Shown here: positions 48,733 through 48,754 of the stretch, one piece after another
Position numbering within the stretch: position 1 is the stretch's first letter
How the letters are laid out: each line of letters begins with the position of its first letter
Origin: an uncultured Bacteroidales bacterium
Lineage (GTDB): Bacteria > Bacteroidota > Bacteroidia > Bacteroidales > FEN-979
Direction: 5' to 3'
NCBI GenBank assembly: GCA_903945175.1
Contig: CAJAUM010000031.1
Coordinates: forward strand, 1-48,754
Length of the DNA: 48,754 bases
Program-made: the position numbers and the translations under genes
Notes under the pieces: model-generated
What the model was told of the DNA's origin: nothing
Database searches by the model: none
Seen by the model: the letters and a program-made list of their open reading frames with translations, nothing else

Positions 48733-48754
48733 ATGATTTTTGATTTCAATGGGA
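48733..48754 (+). CDS. Start of a gene cut by the window end
   Basis: An ATG opens MIFDFNG, cut after seven codons. The DxN-type start MIFDFNG is compatible with a HAD-superfamily phosphatase, but seven residues are too few to decide. Confidence 0.3.

Overview
The window looks like a chromosomal segment of a Bacteroidota (probably Bacteroidales-like) bacterium, perhaps from a metagenome. The reasons are AT-rich genes with few Shine-Dalgarno sites, two exact matches to the Bacteroidota promoter pattern TTG-N19-TAnnTTTG, and gene families typical of the phylum. No rRNA, tRNA, CRISPR array, transposase or integrase was found.

Left part (1-33 kb) is a mosaic accessory region. Short genes for defence-like or toxin-antitoxin functions alternate with tandem repeats that mostly have a 7-bp period (GTCATCR, GACGACR, ATGACCA, GATTTAC, CCTGAAA/CCTGCAA). 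Two longer dispersed repeats also occur: A (about 240 bp, 2 copies) and B (about 90-100 bp, 3 copies). Several toxin genes are broken (HicA truncated, HipA-like kinase and PIN toxin internally deleted, GNAT toxin frameshifted), while their small partner genes are open. Three paralogous ATP-binding proteins (2322-3803, 4864-6189, 23605-24951) share a linker of four or five 12-bp repeats before a C-terminal winged helix. Between 10.3 and 18.5 kb lie candidate defence units: a nuclease-like/membrane pair, a DGQHR gene with a partner, a pentapeptide-repeat/zinc-finger pair, a PIN protein with an ASCH protein, and an ATPase with a PD-(D/E)XK-like partner.

From 18.5 to 33 kb a GC-rich nucleotide-sugar dehydrogenase gene appears again and again. 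There are three full-length copies (21891, 25053, 31256), one 3'-truncated copy (18586), one 5' stub (20745) and one decayed 5' remnant (7084). Accessory genes sit between copies: a GNAT pair, a RhuM-like protein, an AlbA/ATP-binding protein, and a four-gene operon of membrane protein, caspase-like protease, N6-adenine DNA methyltransferase and a HPQPHWH protein. The dehydrogenase cores are nearly identical while the ends and flanks differ, which suggests repeated duplication with gene conversion. I regard this array, and the caspase-methyltransferase operon inside it, as the most interesting parts of the window.

Right part (33.3-41.9 kb) is a tightly packed operon for CMP-pseudaminic acid: PseB, PseC, PseF, a Pse-associated methylase, an N-acetyl sugar amidotransferase with its own HisH/HisF-like ammonia-supplying pair, a PseG-PseH fusion, and PseI. 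It should make an acetamidino-modified pseudaminic acid for a surface glycan. The last dehydrogenase copy lies directly upstream and may be the ancestral member at the edge of this locus.

From 42 kb to the end come a DEDDh exonuclease-like gene and an unfamiliar cluster: a glutamate-dehydrogenase-like protein without its catalytic lysine, a 752-residue protein of unknown family, an AMP-forming acyl ligase, and a two-module VOC protein. A further gene begins at the window edge.
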